Assembly: GCA_022600955.1 (NCBI GenBank)
Contig: JAHZJK010000001.1
Coordinates: forward strand, 62,001 to 126,000
Length of the DNA: 64,000 nucleotides
Origin: Gammaproteobacteria bacterium
GTDB taxonomy: Bacteria; Pseudomonadota; Gammaproteobacteria; Steroidobacterales; Woeseiaceae
Reading direction: 5' to 3'
The notes beneath the pieces are model-generated. The model was given only the letters and a program-made list of their open reading frames with translations, did not search any database and had not been told where the DNA came from. Positions 47,724-56,812 of this stretch are shown in pieces; position 1 is the stretch's first letter; every line of letters begins with the position of its first letter. The position numbers and the translations under genes are program-made.

Positions 47724-48623
47724 ATGAAAAGTTTAAGAAATATCTGTTACTTATTGATAATTAACAGTGTATTGCTATTCAGTATCGCGTATGCGGATGA
47801 CGACGCCGACACCTTGTACCAGGCAGAGAACTGGCCCGCCGCGGTTTCTGCTTACCAGGCAGTCGTTGCCGGCGATCCTGAGGATGCCAACGCCTGGGTC
47901 CGGCTCGCCTCCAGTGCGCGACAGGATGCGCAGTATGAGCTCGCGCTCGAGGCATTGAATGCTGCGGCTGCACTGCAATTCTCCCCGGTTCAGATCGGGA
48001 TTGAGCGTGCTCGTATCAACGTGCAGACCGGGGATCAGGCTGGCGCTGTCGCTGAATTGCGCAGCAGTTTCGAAGCCGGTTTTACCGCCGTCGGCTTCGT
48101 GACGACTGATGAGGTCCTTGGCACGCTGGCCGGACAGGTTGAATTCGATGCCCTGGTGGCGGAGATGGAGGTACAGGCATACCCCTGCGAAAACGACCCG
48201 GCCTTTTCCGAGTTCGACTTCTGGGTCGGCAGCTGGGAGGTCCATGTCGCCAGCGGCCAGTTTGCGGGAAATAATGAGATCACGCGGGAACAACGCGGTT
48301 GCCTGTTGATCGAAGACTGGACCAACGCCAGCGGTAGTGGTGGCGGCAGTATCAATTACGTCGACAAGATTGACGGCAAATGGGTACAGATATGGAATGA
48401 TGCCAGCGGCGGCCAGATCAACATTCGCGGCGGCCTGACGGACGAAGGCATGTTGTTGGTCGGGACTATTCACACAGTTTCGAACGGCCAGACATTGCCG
48501 TTTCGTGGCTTATGGACGCTGCTGCCCGACGGCAGGGTTCGGCAGTTTTTTGAGCAATCCCTGGACGACGGTGCAACGTGGAGCCCGTGGTTTGAAGGAT
48601 TCTATACAAGGAAAACGGATTGA
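47724..48623 (+). CDS. exported protein with N-terminal TPR-like and C-terminal DUF1579-like regions
   Basis: 299 residues: signal peptide (about 1-24, ending AYA), two or three TPR-like helix pairs (about 28-130: TLYQAENWPAAVSAYQAVV), then from about 155 a beta-rich domain opening with FSEFDFWVGSWEVHVASG, typical of small secreted lipocalin-like domains related to DUF1579. A GGGGAG site lies upstream. Function unknown; the stop overlaps the next gene (TTGA). Confidence 0.7.
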   Translation: MKSLRNICYLLIINSVLLFSIAYADDDADTLYQAENWPAAVSAYQAVVAGDPEDANAWVRLASSARQDAQYELALEALNAAAALQFSPVQIGIERARINVQTGDQAGAVAELRSSFEAGFTAVGFVTTDEVLGTLAGQVEFDALVAEMEVQAYPCENDPAFSEFDFWVGSWEVHVASGQFAGNNEITREQRGCLLIEDWTNASGSGGGSINYVDKIDGKWVQIWNDASGGQINIRGGLTDEGMLLVGTIHTVSNGQTLPFRGLWTLLPDGRVRQFFEQSLDDGATWSPWFEGFYTRKTD

Positions 48624-48916
48624 AACCTTCATCGTTTAACAATGGCTTCCCGGCTGGAAATCCGATAGCCAACATTTTTGTCATTATCGTCGGTGCGCTC
48701 GCGATAGGCGCATCGATCGTGCTGGGCTTTTTTGCTTTCGTCGTTCTCGGCAGCATCGTGCTGATAATGGCGTCAATTATTGGCATCAGGGTCTGGTGGC
48801 TGAATCGCAAGTTGGCGCGACAGGCGCCGAATCGCCCTGCAGGCGGGAAACCCGCTGCTGGTGGCGTGATTGAAGGGGAGTTCAAGGTCGTTGCTGATGA
48901 GCGCGATGGCGAGTAA
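48620..48916 (+). CDS. small inner-membrane protein with two helices
   Basis: 98 residues, TTG start overlapping the preceding stop, with AAGGA upstream. Two membrane helices (about 18-38 and 40-60) followed by a cytoplasmic or periplasmic tail (GGVIEGEFKVV). The tail resembles those of other small gammaproteobacterial membrane proteins; I do not recognise a family function. Confidence 0.6.
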   Translation: MKPSSFNNGFPAGNPIANIFVIIVGALAIGASIVLGFFAFVVLGSIVLIMASIIGIRVWWLNRKLARQAPNRPAGGKPAAGGVIEGEFKVVADERDGE

Positions 48917-48927
48917 AGTCGCTCTCC

Positions 48928-49515
48928 ATGCAAAAAACCAAGTCAGAGATTGAGCGCCGCAAGCGCCGCCGCCGCCGCCGTATCCAGATAATCGTGATTT
49001 ACACCGCCATTGCGGTGGGTCTGGCGTGGTTCTTCGAGTCGCAGTCTACGACCACGGTCATATTCGTTCGGCATGCAGAAAAGTCGACGTTGCCGGCAGG
49101 CGATCCGGAACTCAGCGAGGCGGGCCACCGACGTGCGGCAGAGCTGGCTCGACAGCTGGTCGATGCGGACGTTATCGCTGGTATTGACGCAATCTATTCG
49201 ACCTCGTACCGGCGCACGGAAGACACGGCCAGGCCTGTCGCTGACGCATTGGGTCTACAGATCGTCCCTTATGATGCATCGAACACCGAGACGATCATGG
49301 ATGAGATTGTCGATGAGCACCGTGGTGAAATAATTCTGGTCGTTGGTCACAGTAATACAGTGCCAGCGTTGATCGGCAACATGGGTGCGAGCAAAAGCGT
49401 GCCCGAGATCAACGAGAATGAGTATGACAACCTCTACATCGTGACCATTCCCTGGTTTGGCAAGACCAAGACTATTCGCTTGCGTTACGGGACGCCGTAC
49501 CAGCCAGGCCTGTGA
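48928..49515 (+). CDS. membrane-anchored histidine phosphatase (SixA/phosphoglycerate mutase-like)
   Basis: 195 residues. A very basic N-terminus (IERRKRRRRRRIQ, encoded partly by a CGC trinucleotide run at about 48961-48980) precedes one membrane helix (about 21-36). The phosphatase domain then has VIFVRHAEKS with the catalytic RHA, STSYRRTEDTA and VVGHSNTVP with the second His. It therefore faces the periplasm. Substrate unknown. yjbQ overlaps its end by 4 bp. Confidence 0.8.
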   Translation: MQKTKSEIERRKRRRRRRIQIIVIYTAIAVGLAWFFESQSTTTVIFVRHAEKSTLPAGDPELSEAGHRRAAELARQLVDADVIAGIDAIYSTSYRRTEDTARPVADALGLQIVPYDASNTETIMDEIVDEHRGEIILVVGHSNTVPALIGNMGASKSVPEINENEYDNLYIVTIPWFGKTKTIRLRYGTPYQPGL

Positions 49516-49928
49516 TCGCGCGGGAGCAAGTCACGGTCTCGACGTCGGGTCGGGGTACCTACGATCTGGGTCATGAGGTGCGGCGCATCGTTGCGGCGTC
49601 CGGGATTTCCACCGGCACGTGCCATGTATTTATCCGCCATACCAGCGCCTCACTGATGCTGTGCGAGAACGCGGACCCGGATGTAATGCGCGATCTGGAG
49701 ACCTTCATGTCTCGGCAGGTGCCTGACGGCGACCCCGACTATCTGCATACCGCAGAAGGCCCGGATGACATGCCCGCACACGTACGCAGTGTGCTTACGC
49801 AGTCCGACCTTAACCTTCCCGTCGTGGATGGTTCCTGCGCCCTTGGCACCTGGCAGGGAATCTATCTATGGGAGCACCGTCACGCACCGCACTCACGGCA
49901 CATAATCGTCACAGTGACGGGCGAGTAG
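49512..49928 (+). CDS. yjbQ: YjbQ/UPF0047 family protein
   Basis: 138 residues, GTG start. The motifs HTSASLMLCENADPDV, TAEGPDDMPAHVRS and GTWQGIYLWEHR are diagnostic. The E. coli protein has weak thiamin phosphate synthase activity; its main role is not settled. Confidence 0.93.
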   Translation: MIAREQVTVSTSGRGTYDLGHEVRRIVAASGISTGTCHVFIRHTSASLMLCENADPDVMRDLETFMSRQVPDGDPDYLHTAEGPDDMPAHVRSVLTQSDLNLPVVDGSCALGTWQGIYLWEHRHAPHSRHIIVTVTGE

Positions 49929-49931
49929 GCG

Positions 49932-50405
49932 CTAGTCCGATTTCAATCCTGCCGTTTCTCGCAGGATGATCGCTTTCTTGATGAACTCTTCATGGCGGCT
50001 GATGCGAACGTCGGCCATCATCGCGTCCTTGATAATTCGGTCCTGACTGATCAGGAACGTCGCGCGCCGGACGCCAACGCCAAACGGACCATCAACGTCA
50101 TACATTTTGACGGCAACTTTTTCTTCGTCGCTGAGCAAGATGAATGGCAAGTCGTGTTCTTCACGAAAGCGGCGGTGGCTATCAGCATCCTGTGGGCTTA
50201 CGCCCGCGACCTGCAGGCCAACGGATTTGATGTCGTCGTGATTGTCCCGAATCGAACATGCCTCTTTGGTACAGCCCGGCGTGAAATCGGCAGGGTAGAA
50301 ATACAGGATCAGAGGGCCGTTTTGCACCAGGTCAGACAACGAAATCTCATTGCCGTCATGATCATTGAGTAAGAAATCGGGTGCCCTAGCGCCTACGTCC
50401 AGCAT
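49932..50405 (-). CDS. thioredoxin-dependent peroxiredoxin (Bcp/PrxQ type)
   Basis: 157 residues. Peroxidatic Cys in PADFTPGCTKEACSIRD with the resolving Cys five residues later, the Bcp pattern. It reduces hydroperoxides with thioredoxin, which links to trxB at 38.8 kb. It overlaps the GNAT gene by 1 bp and is convergent with yjbQ. Confidence 0.92.
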   Translation of the reverse strand: MLDVGARAPDFLLNDHDGNEISLSDLVQNGPLILYFYPADFTPGCTKEACSIRDNHDDIKSVGLQVAGVSPQDADSHRRFREEHDLPFILLSDEEKVAVKMYDVDGPFGVGVRRATFLISQDRIIKDAMMADVRISRHEEFIKKAIILRETAGLKSD

Positions 50406-50887
50406 TATTGTTCTCCGGTGTTTTTGGTCGTCGCAGGAAACATGGCTTCCATGACGCGGTATTTAGGGTCAATCATACCTAATGCAGCGTAGGTCTTCTG
50501 CGCCCGTTCATTATCGTTCTCGACGTACAGCCGCAGACCGCATGCGTCGGCGTCTTCCTGCGCTTGCGAAACAACATACTTGTAGAGCGCCGAGTAGACG
50601 CCCTGGCGCCGGTAGTCAGGATGCATATAGACGCTCTGAATCCACCAGATGTTTCCGTTTCGCCAGTCACTCCATTCGTAGGTGACCATGATCTGTCCGA
50701 TGATCTTGTCGTCAGCTTCGGCAACCCAGTAACGGCCTTTGCTCGCATCTTCGAGGACACGCATGACGCCTGGCCCGATAATGCTTTCGTCCAGCGCGCG
50801 TCCCTCTGTTTCTTCGGCCATAAGAGAGTTGTAGGAGGCAATCGTCGCGCCGTCTGTCGGCGAGGCGTTTCGGATTTCGAGATTCAT
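50405..50887 (-). CDS. GNAT family N-acetyltransferase
   Basis: 160 residues with the acetyl-CoA pyrophosphate loop PDYRRQGVYSALYKYV and the NDNERAQKTYAALGM segment common to GNATs. Substrate unknown. It follows tRNA-Arg by about 20 bp on the same strand with no terminator between them, so read-through from the tRNA promoter is possible. Confidence 0.85.
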   Translation of the reverse strand: MNLEIRNASPTDGATIASYNSLMAEETEGRALDESIIGPGVMRVLEDASKGRYWVAEADDKIIGQIMVTYEWSDWRNGNIWWIQSVYMHPDYRRQGVYSALYKYVVSQAQEDADACGLRLYVENDNERAQKTYAALGMIDPKYRVMEAMFPATTKNTGEQ

Positions 50888-50908
50888 GTTTTGTCGCTCT
50901 CAGGAAGA

Positions 50909-50985
50909 TGGTGCGCCCGACAGGATTCGAACCTGTGGCCCCCAGATTAGGAATCTGGTGCTCTATCCGACTGAGCTACGGGCGC
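50909..50985 (-). tRNA. tRNA-Arg (anticodon CCU)
   Basis: 77 nt with CCA: acceptor GCGCCCG (50985-50979) pairs with CGGGCGC, anticodon stem CCAGA/TCTGG with loop TTCCTAA, T-loop GTTCGAATC. It reads the rare AGG codon. Confidence 0.97.
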
Positions 50986-51202
50986 TACAGCCTCGTACGA
51001 TAGTGGCTTTCGATTGCGCTAGCAACGTCTTACTGAATTCTGTGCTTAGACTGGGTTTAACAGCCAATCCCTTGTGACGCGGGGCTTTTTTGCTGCTGGA
51101 AATGTCCAAATGTATGCGGTTGTAACATTCAGGGCGTCTCTATTGTTGCGGTCCGGGAGCCTTCGTATATTCGGTTTCAGGATTTGAAACGGAGTTACCC
51201 CC

Positions 51203-52252
51203 ATGAGTGCTGTTGCCGCCAAAGCGATCAGCTGGACCGAAGCCGGCCTGGTGCCGGACTCGGTCATTCGTAGCGGCATTCGCAGACTGCTCGAACGCAA
51301 ACGCCAGGAGATCCACGCTGACGATGTTGAGGCCTCTGCACGCAGGCTAAGCGAGTTTGCCGACATGATGCGCGGTTCTCCTGTGGCGCTCGTCCCCGAA
51401 CTTGCCAACGAACAGCACTACGAGGTTCCGGCGGAGTTTTTCGTGGAGGTGCTCGGCGAGCAACGCAAATACAGCTGTTGCCATTGGGGCCCGGACACGA
51501 AGTCACTCGATGCTGCTGAAAGAGAAGCATTGCTGATTACCGTCGCGCGTGCCGGAATCAAGGACGGCATGCAGATACTCGACCTCGGTTGTGGCTGGGG
51601 TTCGCTGTCTCTCTGGATAGCAGAGCGCTATCCAAATGCTCGCATCACGTCGGTCTCGAATTCGCAGTCGCAGCACGATTTCATTCAAGAGCAGGCCGGC
51701 GTGCGCGGACTAACGAACATCAATGTCCAGGTGTGTGACATGAACGACTTTGAGACCGACAAGTTGTTCGATCGCATTGTCTCTGTCGAAATGTTCGAGC
51801 ACATGCGCAACTACGCGGAGCTCTTCCAGCGTATCGAATCATGGCTCGTACTGGATGGTCGTTTTTTCATGCACATCTTCACTCACCGGACGACACCGTA
51901 TGAATTTGTCGACAAAGGCCCGAGCGACTGGATGAGTCGGCATTTTTTCTCCGGCGGCATCATGCCAAGCACGGACCTGCCGCTGTTGTTTGCCGATCAT
52001 CTCGTTCTGGACAAGCGTTGGCGCTGGAATGGCCAGCACTATGGCAGGACGGCGCGCGCCTGGCTAAACCTGATGGACGCACGCAAATCCCGGGTTATGC
52101 CGATACTGGCTTCCACCTATGGTGATGCCGATGCGGGTCGCTGGTGGACGCGCTGGCGGATGTTCTTCATGGCTTGTGAAGAGTTGTTTAACTATAACGA
52201 AGGTACAGAGTGGTACGTCACGCATTACCTGTTCCGCAAAAGGATTCAGTGA
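51203..52252 (+). CDS. SAM-dependent methyltransferase of the Cfa/coclaurine N-methyltransferase-like branch
   Basis: 349 residues. The SAM motif LDLGCGWGSLSLWIAERYPN, the YSCCHWGPDTKSLDAAEREAL entry and VSVEMFEHMRNY are close to the plant coclaurine N-methyltransferase-like group of the cyclopropane synthase superfamily. Together with the lipid-linked neighbours this suggests methylation of unsaturated fatty acyl chains or a related amine/lipid. A good GGAG lies 8 nt before the ATG. First gene of an eight-gene cluster; a second, distinct Cfa-type enzyme closes the cluster at 56809. Confidence 0.85.
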   Translation: MSAVAAKAISWTEAGLVPDSVIRSGIRRLLERKRQEIHADDVEASARRLSEFADMMRGSPVALVPELANEQHYEVPAEFFVEVLGEQRKYSCCHWGPDTKSLDAAEREALLITVARAGIKDGMQILDLGCGWGSLSLWIAERYPNARITSVSNSQSQHDFIQEQAGVRGLTNINVQVCDMNDFETDKLFDRIVSVEMFEHMRNYAELFQRIESWLVLDGRFFMHIFTHRTTPYEFVDKGPSDWMSRHFFSGGIMPSTDLPLLFADHLVLDKRWRWNGQHYGRTARAWLNLMDARKSRVMPILASTYGDADAGRWWTRWRMFFMACEELFNYNEGTEWYVTHYLFRKRIQ

Positions 52253-52253
52253 T

Positions 52254-52796
52254 ATGCCGCTATTGATAAACTTTTCAGCGTTCCAGATTGGCTGGTTTTC
52301 GTCCGTAATGGGCGCGGCAAGAGACATGCCGTGGCTGGGACCGCTTGTCTTTCTCGCAGTACTCGCAATTCACATCCGACAGTCGCGCCGTCCCGCGCTA
52401 GAGGTCGGACTTGTTATCTCATGCGGCGTTATCGGCGTGTTCTTTGACAGTTTCCTGGTCGCAATCGGCTGGGTAGCCTATCCATCGGGTCAGTTTCATG
52501 CATTGCTGGCGCCGTACTGGATCGTAACGATGTGGATGCTGTTTGGCACCACGCTCAACCTGTCTCTGACCTGGTTAAAGGGCCGTACTCCGCTCGCCAT
52601 CATAGTAGGCGCAATCGCCGGGCCGACCACTTACCTGGCCGGGCAGAAGCTCGGTGGCATGCAGTTTGTTGATCCGACAGCGGCAATTGTCGCGCTTGCG
52701 ATTGGCTGGGGATTCGTGATGCCGGTTCTGATGAGACTGGCTGAGCAACTGGATGGAATCAGCGCGCCTGCGGCGGTCGCGGGGCAGGCGGAATGA
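52254..52796 (+). CDS. DUF2878 family membrane protein
   Basis: 180 residues with about five membrane helices; MPLLINFSAFQIGWFSSVMGA and GVIGVFFDSFLVAIGWVAYP match DUF2878 as I recall it. The frame is open further upstream but the ATG right after the methyltransferase stop is the clear start. Function unknown; the family travels with Cfa-type genes. Confidence 0.75.
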   Translation: MPLLINFSAFQIGWFSSVMGAARDMPWLGPLVFLAVLAIHIRQSRRPALEVGLVISCGVIGVFFDSFLVAIGWVAYPSGQFHALLAPYWIVTMWMLFGTTLNLSLTWLKGRTPLAIIVGAIAGPTTYLAGQKLGGMQFVDPTAAIVALAIGWGFVMPVLMRLAEQLDGISAPAAVAGQAE

Positions 52797-53584
52797 GCAT
52801 CTACCTCACGGCGCTTGCCCTGATCCTGCTGGTTGGCGCGGCTGCATGGGTGGTCAGTGTGTTGATAAGGGACGTGAGCTTTGTTGACAGCATCTGGTCG
52901 CTGTTCTTCCTGTTGGCGGCTGTGTTTTTCGCGGTCTCATTCGAACAGCTGAGTTTTCGTGGCCAACTCGTTTTAGTCCTCGTAGCTGTCTGGGCTCTGC
53001 GCTTAAGTCTGCACATTACCGTCAGAAACTGGGGCGAGGGTGAAGACTATCGCTACCAGAGCATTCGTGCGAACAACGAGCCGGGGTTTACGGTCAAGAG
53101 TCTTTACCTTGTCTTCGGATTGCAAGGCCTGCTTGCCTGGATTGTTGCCGCACCTCTTTACCCGGCGATTACGTCAACGATCGCGTTTGGCCCGCTCGAT
53201 GCTGCTGCAGGCGTGCTTTGGCTGACGGGATTCATATTCGAAGCAGGCGGCGACTATCAACTGGCGAAGTTCAAGGCGGATCCGGCCAACAAGGGTAAGG
53301 TGATGGACAGGGGATTGTGGCGCTATACCCGTCATCCGAACTACTTTGGCGATTTTTGTGTCTGGTGGGCTTTCTACCTGTTCGCCTTGTCTGCGGGCGC
53401 ATGGTGGACGATCTTCGCGCCGCTGCTAATGTCCGTATTGCTTCTCAAGGTCTCTGGCGTCGCAACGCTCGAAAAGACGATTGCGGACCGGCGTCCCAAG
53501 TACGCAGACTATATCAATCGCACGAATGCATTTTTTCCCGGACCGCTAAAGAAGTTTGGGCAAACTCAGCGGAGCGGCTCATGA
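52793..53584 (+). CDS. DUF1295 family membrane protein (steroid 5-alpha-reductase/ICMT-like)
   Basis: 263 residues with about six membrane helices. The C-terminal NRGLWRYTRHPNYFGDF-like block (here DRGLWRYTRHPNYFGDFCVWW) is the NADPH/SAM-binding signature of the steroid reductase/isoprenylcysteine methyltransferase fold. It could reduce a double bond or methylate a membrane lipid. ATGA overlaps at both ends. Confidence 0.85.
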   Translation: MSIYLTALALILLVGAAAWVVSVLIRDVSFVDSIWSLFFLLAAVFFAVSFEQLSFRGQLVLVLVAVWALRLSLHITVRNWGEGEDYRYQSIRANNEPGFTVKSLYLVFGLQGLLAWIVAAPLYPAITSTIAFGPLDAAAGVLWLTGFIFEAGGDYQLAKFKADPANKGKVMDRGLWRYTRHPNYFGDFCVWWAFYLFALSAGAWWTIFAPLLMSVLLLKVSGVATLEKTIADRRPKYADYINRTNAFFPGPLKKFGQTQRSGS

Positions 53585-54222
53585 AAGTATGTTTCCTGAC
53601 GCTGCTTGCACTGCTGCTGGCTGCCATGCCGTCGTATGGCAACGCCGCGGAAAGCGCCAGAGTATTCGACTTCGCTGTCAAACTGGATGGTGATCAGATC
53701 GGCTACCATCGATTTGAAATAGTCGATGATGGTGCATTGTTACGCGTCACCAGTGAAGCGAAATTTGATGTGCGCTTCCTCTTCATCAACGCTTACAAGT
53801 ATCGACACACCGGCAATGAGCTTTGGGACGGTGGTTGCCTCTCCGAGTTCTCTGCCAATACGCGCGTCAACAGCAAGAAACTGAACGCGAGTGGTTCACG
53901 CCAGGATGATCGGTTTGTAATTGCTGGTAACTCCCAGGGTAGCTCCGGAAGTGATTGCGTAATGACGTTCGCATACTGGAACCCCGAGTTCCTGAAGCAA
54001 TCGCAACTCCTGAATCCACAGTCCGGCGAGCTACTGGATGTGGATATCGAAGCGTTGCCCGCCGAGACAATTTCGGTACGCGGTGGCGACGTTGCTGCCT
54101 CGGTGTTCAGGCTGACGGCCAAAAAAATGGACCTGAAGGTCTGGTATTCCCCCGACAACGAATGGCTGGCGCTCGAGTCAGTCGCGAAGGGCGGCCGTAT
54201 CATCCGCTACGAGTTGACCTGA
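53581..54222 (+). CDS. exported protein, DUF6134-like
   Basis: 213 residues: signal peptide (about 1-23), then a beta-rich domain (FDFAVKLDGDQIGYHRFEI ... WYSPDNEWLALESVAKGGRIIRYEL) that resembles the DUF6134/DUF3108 type of periplasmic barrel. Probably binds a hydrophobic or lipid ligand. Four-base overlap with the DUF1295 gene. Confidence 0.65.
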   Translation: MKVCFLTLLALLLAAMPSYGNAAESARVFDFAVKLDGDQIGYHRFEIVDDGALLRVTSEAKFDVRFLFINAYKYRHTGNELWDGGCLSEFSANTRVNSKKLNASGSRQDDRFVIAGNSQGSSGSDCVMTFAYWNPEFLKQSQLLNPQSGELLDVDIEALPAETISVRGGDVAASVFRLTAKKMDLKVWYSPDNEWLALESVAKGGRIIRYELT

Positions 54223-54223
54223 T

Positions 54224-54754
54224 ATGAGAACAATTCGCCGATTCGTTGTTGTTTTGGCCGGCACGATGCTGCTGGTGTCATGTGCGTCAAAAGGGCCTGA
54301 AATGAAGACTGTTGACTACGTTGATCTTGAACGCTTCATGGGCGACTGGTATGTGATCGCGAATATTCCGACGTTTCTTGAGAAAGGTGCGCACAACGCG
54401 GTTGAGAACTATGCGCTCAACGCCGATGGCACGATTGCAACGACGTTTACATTTCGCGCGGATGCGTTCGATGGAAAACAGAAAGAGTATTCACCCAAAG
54501 GCTTCGTCAAAAACACCGAAACCAATGCTCTCTGGGGAATGCGGTTTGTCTGGCCAATCAAGGCGGACTATCGGATCGTATATCTCAACGACGATTACAC
54601 GCAGACGATTGTTGCGCGGCAAAAGAAGGACTTCGTCTGGATCATGGCGCGAACGCCCAGCATCTCCGATAAGGACTACGCACGCATGAGCGAAATCGTT
54701 GCGAAACTCGGCTATGACATGAGCAAGGTGGAGCGTGTGCCGCAAAGTTGGTAG
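54224..54754 (+). CDS. outer-membrane lipocalin lipoprotein (Blc-like)
   Basis: 176 residues: lipoprotein signal ending in VSC near residue 20, then the lipocalin GDWYVIANIPTFLEKGAHNAVENY, the YRIVYLNDDYTQTIVARQ strand pair and the end motif. Bacterial lipocalins bind lysophospholipids and fatty acids and are induced under membrane stress; here it lies in the middle of a lipid-modification cluster. Confidence 0.9.
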   Translation: MRTIRRFVVVLAGTMLLVSCASKGPEMKTVDYVDLERFMGDWYVIANIPTFLEKGAHNAVENYALNADGTIATTFTFRADAFDGKQKEYSPKGFVKNTETNALWGMRFVWPIKADYRIVYLNDDYTQTIVARQKKDFVWIMARTPSISDKDYARMSEIVAKLGYDMSKVERVPQSW

Positions 54755-54774
54755 CGCACAGAGTTGACAAGGCA

Positions 54775-56067
54775 ATGAGCAGAGATACCAGAATAGCGAT
54801 CATAGGCACCGGCATTGCCGGAAACCTGGCAGCTTACAAGCTCCGCGAGCGTTTCGATATCACGGTGTTTGAAGCGGCGGCGTACGTTGGTGGACATACT
54901 AATACCATCGACGTAGAGGAAGGCGAAGAACGCACTCCAATAGCGATAGACACCGGATTCATCGTTTACAACGACCGGACCTATCCCTGTTTCATCAAGT
55001 TACTGGACGAATTGGGTCAGCAGACGCAAGCCAGTGAAATGAGTTTCAGCGTGCATTCGGCCGATGGCGGAATTGAATACAACGGCTCGAATTTGAATGG
55101 CTTGTTTGCGCAGCGGAGCAATTTGCTACGGCCCACGTTCATTCGGATGGTGCGTGACATCCTGCGTTTCAATCGCGACGCATTTCAGGACCTTAGCACC
55201 GCGCCAGTGCCGCTGACTCTCGGTGAGTATCTTCGCGACAAGCGTTACGGAAATCACTTCAGGGACCACTACCTGGTGCCAATGATCGCGGCAATCTGGT
55301 CAGCCGAGCCGATGGCTGTGCTGGATATGCCGGCAGAGTTCCTGGTGCGTTTTTTCCAGAACCACGGTCTGCTGCAGTTGGACGACAGGCCACAGTGGCA
55401 CGTTATCAAAGGTGGTTCGCGCGAGTATGTGAAACGCCTGGTCGAGGGGCACCAGGACCGAATTCGCCTGAGTTGCCCGGTACAGTCGGTGTCTCGCACT
55501 GCCGGCGGGGTTGAGGTAGCAACTGCCGAGGGCGGCGTCGAGTTGTTCGACTACGTGTTCATGGCCTGTCACAGCGACCAGGCGTTGCAGCTGCTTTATG
55601 ACGCGACAACAACCGAGCGAGCAGTCCTTGGAGCGATTAAGTATCAGCCAAACGAGGCGGTCTTACATACAGACATTCGGGTGCTACCGAAGCGTCGGCG
55701 TGCGTGGGCTGCCTGGAACTATTTCGTGCCTGACGGTGATGCCAGTCACGTCGCCGTGTCTTACAACATGAATATTCTGCAAGGGCTGGAGTCCGCTAGA
55801 ACATATTGTGTGACGTTGAATGACGACTCTCGAATTGCGGAAGATAAAGTCGTGCGGCGAATTCAATATCAACATCCCATGTTCACTCGAGAGTCCGTTC
55901 TGGCGCAACGACGCCAGCGGGACATCAACTGCGATCGCACGTTTTATTGTGGTGCGTACTGGCGCAACGGATTTCACGAAGATGGCGTTGTCAGCGCGCT
56001 GAACGCTATCGGACACTTCGAAGAGAGGCTCGAACATGCAGAGCTGCATTTACGAAGGGCAGGTTAG
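54775..56067 (+). CDS. FAD-dependent oxidoreductase (amine oxidase/desaturase-like)
   Basis: 430 residues from ATG 54775. FAD-binding GTGIAGNLAAYKL near the start, GGHTNTIDV, DTGFIVYNDRTYP and WHVIKGGSREYVKRL are the landmarks of the COG2907 family that accompanies Cfa and DUF1365 genes. A flavin oxidoreductase from a similar cluster in Rhodobacter is reported, as I recall, to desaturate methylated fatty acids on the way to furan fatty acids. It overlaps DUF1365 by 32 bp. Confidence 0.85.
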   Translation: MSRDTRIAIIGTGIAGNLAAYKLRERFDITVFEAAAYVGGHTNTIDVEEGEERTPIAIDTGFIVYNDRTYPCFIKLLDELGQQTQASEMSFSVHSADGGIEYNGSNLNGLFAQRSNLLRPTFIRMVRDILRFNRDAFQDLSTAPVPLTLGEYLRDKRYGNHFRDHYLVPMIAAIWSAEPMAVLDMPAEFLVRFFQNHGLLQLDDRPQWHVIKGGSREYVKRLVEGHQDRIRLSCPVQSVSRTAGGVEVATAEGGVELFDYVFMACHSDQALQLLYDATTTERAVLGAIKYQPNEAVLHTDIRVLPKRRRAWAAWNYFVPDGDASHVAVSYNMNILQGLESARTYCVTLNDDSRIAEDKVVRRIQYQHPMFTRESVLAQRRQRDINCDRTFYCGAYWRNGFHEDGVVSALNAIGHFEERLEHAELHLRRAG

Positions 56068-56812
56068 ACACACACGGCGCAGCCCGGTCCGGAACCGTTT
56101 TCGATACCGGATCTTCATGATGTATCTCGATCTGGCGGAATTGCCCGGCGTTTTTGAGAGGCGCTTGCTGTGGTCGACGCAACGCAGCGCGCTGGCCCGC
56201 TTTCGACGTTCCGATCATTATGGTCCGCAGCAACAGAGCCTCGATGAGTCCATTCGTGAGCTGGTCGAGCGTGAAACCGGAACACGCCCGTCGGGGGCGA
56301 TCCGGTTGCTGACGAACCTGAGTTACTTCGGCTACTGTTTTAATCCTGTCAGTTTCTACTATTGCTACGACAAATCGACTCAGCGCCTCGAGACAATCGT
56401 CACGGAAGTCAACAATACACCGTGGGGAGAGCGCGACATGCATGTGTTGTCGTGTTCAGCAGCGGACGACAACGCTGTGCCGCTGCGGTTTCAGCCGAAG
56501 AAGAACATGCACGTGTCGCCGTTCATGCCTATGGACGTTGACTACGACTGGCGTTTCACCACACCGCTCGATCAAATGAATGTTTACATGGCCAACTACA
56601 AGCATGGCGAGAAATTCTTCGACGTGTCGATGCGGTTGCAACGCAAGGAGATCAGTGCGGGATCGCTTGCGCGTGTTTTGCTCAGGTTTCCGTTCATGAC
56701 GTTCAAGGTCGTACGCGCGATTTACTGGCAAGCGTTGAAGCTTTGGCTCAAGCGTTGCCCGTTTTACGTACACCCAGACAAGAAGAATCCAATGACGGTG
56801 CAATCTCGATGA
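56036..56812 (+). CDS. DUF1365 family protein
   Basis: 258 residues with MQSCIYEGQVRHTRRSPVRNRF, LTNLSYFGYCFNPVSFYYCYD, VNNTPWGERDMHVL and VSPFMPMDVDYDW, the standard DUF1365 string. Always found beside Cfa and COG2907 genes; role in fatty acyl modification suspected but unproven. ATGA overlap with the next methyltransferase. Confidence 0.92.
   Translation: MQSCIYEGQVRHTRRSPVRNRFRYRIFMMYLDLAELPGVFERRLLWSTQRSALARFRRSDHYGPQQQSLDESIRELVERETGTRPSGAIRLLTNLSYFGYCFNPVSFYYCYDKSTQRLETIVTEVNNTPWGERDMHVLSCSAADDNAVPLRFQPKKNMHVSPFMPMDVDYDWRFTTPLDQMNVYMANYKHGEKFFDVSMRLQRKEISAGSLARVLLRFPFMTFKVVRAIYWQALKLWLKRCPFYVHPDKKNPMTVQSR

Noticed and set aside
50564..51077. Plus-strand ORFs running through 50909-50985, one with the string APDRIRTCGPQIRNLVL
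   Set aside because: This string is the translation of a tRNA gene read on the opposite strand, a common annotation artefact.
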